From assembly GCA_003506635.1 (NCBI GenBank), contig DNZB01000057.1, positions 1,477 through 8,720 of the forward strand: a stretch of DNA of 7,244 nucleotides, in the 5' to 3' direction. This document shows positions 6,372-7,244 of this stretch, in pieces. Under the pieces are notes generated by a model. That model was given only the letters and a program-made list of their open reading frames with translations. It searched no databases and was not told the DNA's origin. The stretch's first letter is position 1. Each line of letters begins with the position of its first letter. The translations under genes and the position numbers were made by a program. Source of the DNA: Parvularcula sp. (GTDB lineage Bacteria; Pseudomonadota; Alphaproteobacteria; Caulobacterales; Parvularculaceae).

Positions 6372-6974
6372 ATGAAGCTGTCTCCTGTCATCATCATTGC
6401 GCTGGCGGCGCTCGTCGGGGGCGGCGGCGGCGTCGGCCTTCGCGCCGTCCTGGGCGCTGAAGCGGCCCCCCAGGCGAGCGAAGAAGCCGGCGGCGAAAAC
6501 GCCGATGAGCACGCCGGCGCGAGCGCTGATAAGAAGGCGGACGCCAAGGCGCCTGAAGAAAAAGAGGCGCATGCGAGCGACGACAAGCATGACAAGGGAG
6601 AAAAGAAGTCGAAGAAAAAGGCCGATGACAAACACGGCCAAAAGGCGGAAGAAGCCGCCTACTTCAAATTCAGCCGCCAGTTCGTGGCGCCGATCGTCAA
6701 AGGCGGCGAGCCAAGGGCGATGATGATCCTCGACGTCATGATCGAACTCGCCCCGGGCGCGAACGAGGCGATTTATTCCGAAGAGCCGAAGTTGCGAGAC
6801 GCGGTGCTGAAGGCGCTGCTTGCGCAATCCGCCAACGGCGAGCTGCCGGACATGCTGACCGATCCTGCGCTTCTTGAAACGACGCGCGGCGCTGTGCTGG
6901 CGAATGTGCGCGAAATCCTCGGCGAGGATGCGCGATCCGTGCTGTTGATGGATGTCGGCTATCAGCCGTACTAG
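6372..6974 (+). CDS. fliL: Second FliL-like protein with long charged linker
   Basis: This 200-residue protein begins with a membrane anchor at about 4-28 (VIIIALAALVGGGGGVGL). A low-complexity linker of about 65 residues follows (29-94), rich in Lys, Glu, Asp, Ala and His, for example EEKEAHASDDKHDKGEKK. The C-terminal domain (95-200) contains AYFKFSRQFVAPIV, MMILDVMIEL, SEEPKLRDAVLKALL and the closing ILGEDARSVLLMDVGYQ. It has the strand, helix, strand order of FliL-family proteins and resembles FliL-like proteins I associate with Rhodobacterales flagellar clusters after flgH. The role is presumably at the stator or basal body in the inner membrane with the domain in the periplasm. It is only distantly similar to the FliL fragment at the start of the window. 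It begins 2 bases after flgH with only a weak ribosome site and ends the plus-strand block, 13 bases from the end of a convergent gene. Confidence 0.82.
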   Translation: MKLSPVIIIALAALVGGGGGVGLRAVLGAEAAPQASEEAGGENADEHAGASADKKADAKAPEEKEAHASDDKHDKGEKKSKKKADDKHGQKAEEAAYFKFSRQFVAPIVKGGEPRAMMILDVMIELAPGANEAIYSEEPKLRDAVLKALLAQSANGELPDMLTDPALLETTRGAVLANVREILGEDARSVLLMDVGYQPY

Positions 6975-6987
6975 CAGGTCCTGACCG

Positions 6988-7244
6988 TCACCGCCGAAGG
7001 CCGATGACCGCAGTCGGCGACGCCGACAAGCCGTTCGCGAGGTCAAGGACGACGCCCTCGCCCGTCTGCCGGACCGCGTCGATCGCGGCGAAGGTCGACG
7101 CCGGCGCCGTTGCGCGCGACCCGTCGGCGAACTCAAACGCCGCTTCGAAAACGTAGACCTCGCCCGCTTGCGCGTTCGGCGCCGTCCAGACGCCGAGGCC
7201 GGCGCCATTGGCGATCGCGAAGCGGTCGACTTCCGCGCCGCTGG
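6988..7244 (-). CDS. flgD: FlgD C-terminal part (5' truncated by window edge)
   Basis: On the minus strand an open frame enters from the window edge (first full codon at 7242-7240) and runs 84 codons to TGA at 6990-6988, with no start codon in the window. The protein reads SGAEVDRFAIANGAG, then VWTAPNAQAGEVYVFEAAFEF, and closes with FAAIDAVRQTGEGVVLDLANGL and SPTAVIGLRR. This is the usual end of FlgD: a conserved G-x-V-x-R strand, a W, a G-x-Y-x-F strand of the Ig-like domain, then the tudor-like strands with V..VR...G..L.L..G. FlgD is the scaffold cap that directs hook assembly. The good folding pattern, the absence of arginine-rich shadow composition and the flagellar context support it. 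It converges on the second fliL with 13 bases between stops. A different exported flagellar protein with an Ig-like end cannot be ruled out. Confidence 0.68.
   Translation of the reverse strand, partial: SGAEVDRFAIANGAGLGVWTAPNAQAGEVYVFEAAFEFADGSRATAPASTFAAIDAVRQTGEGVVLDLANGLSASPTAVIGLRR
7013..7027. repeat. GC-rich perfect inverted repeat inside the end of flgD
   Basis: GTCGGCG and CGCCGAC face each other around a single central base, 38 bases after the fliL stop. It could fold as a short hairpin in transcripts of the plus-strand block reading into the convergent gene. There is no U-tract after it, and it also encodes FlgD residues, so a terminator role is only a possibility. Confidence 0.35.

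Noticed and set aside
6330..7208. Minus-strand open frame of 292 codons over the second fliL
   Set aside because: It starts arginine-rich in the wrong frame relative to the flgD-like protein, and its later part mirrors the charged linker of the plus-strand gene. The FlgD-like frame is the better call.

Overview
The window is a compact, GC-rich flagellar gene cluster, almost certainly from an alphaproteobacterium. The gene order flgF-flgG-flgA-flgH, the short single-domain FlgA, a MotE-like gene with an MgtE_N-type C-terminal region next to motA, and a DUF6468-like coiled-coil gene after fliL all fit Alphaproteobacteria. The details of the second FliL-like protein look most like the Rhodobacterales and neighbouring orders, but I cannot place the genus. 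I see no mobile element, CRISPR array, tRNA or rRNA.

Plus strand, 1-6974, is one continuous transcription-unit-like block of ten genes with gaps of at most 11 bases and several overlaps. It starts with the 3' end of a FliL gene (1-231). Next come a small membrane-anchored coiled-coil protein (239-649), a MotE-like exported or anchored protein (654-1163) and the stator subunit MotA (1160-2029). They are followed by a large exported helical-repeat protein of 573 residues that I cannot assign to a named family (2029-3750). The distal rod proteins FlgF (3743-4456) and FlgG (4468-5253) come next, then the P-ring chaperone FlgA (5258-5650), the L-ring lipoprotein FlgH (5647-6369) and a second, complete FliL-like protein with a long charged linker (6372-6974).

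Minus strand: the 3' end of a convergent gene (6988 to the window edge) encodes what looks like the C-terminal domain of the hook-cap scaffold FlgD. It has no start codon in the window and ends 13 bases from the end of the second fliL.

Functionally the block joins two modules. One is stator and torque (FliL, MotE-like, MotA, the large exported protein). The other is distal rod and outer rings (FlgF, FlgG, FlgA, FlgH). The translational overlaps motE/motA/573-aa gene/flgF tie the unknown exported protein to both. No motB is present, although motA normally pairs with it. The most interesting open question is whether the 573-residue protein is a periplasmic stator partner comparable in role to MotC of Sinorhizobium, whose chaperone is MotE.
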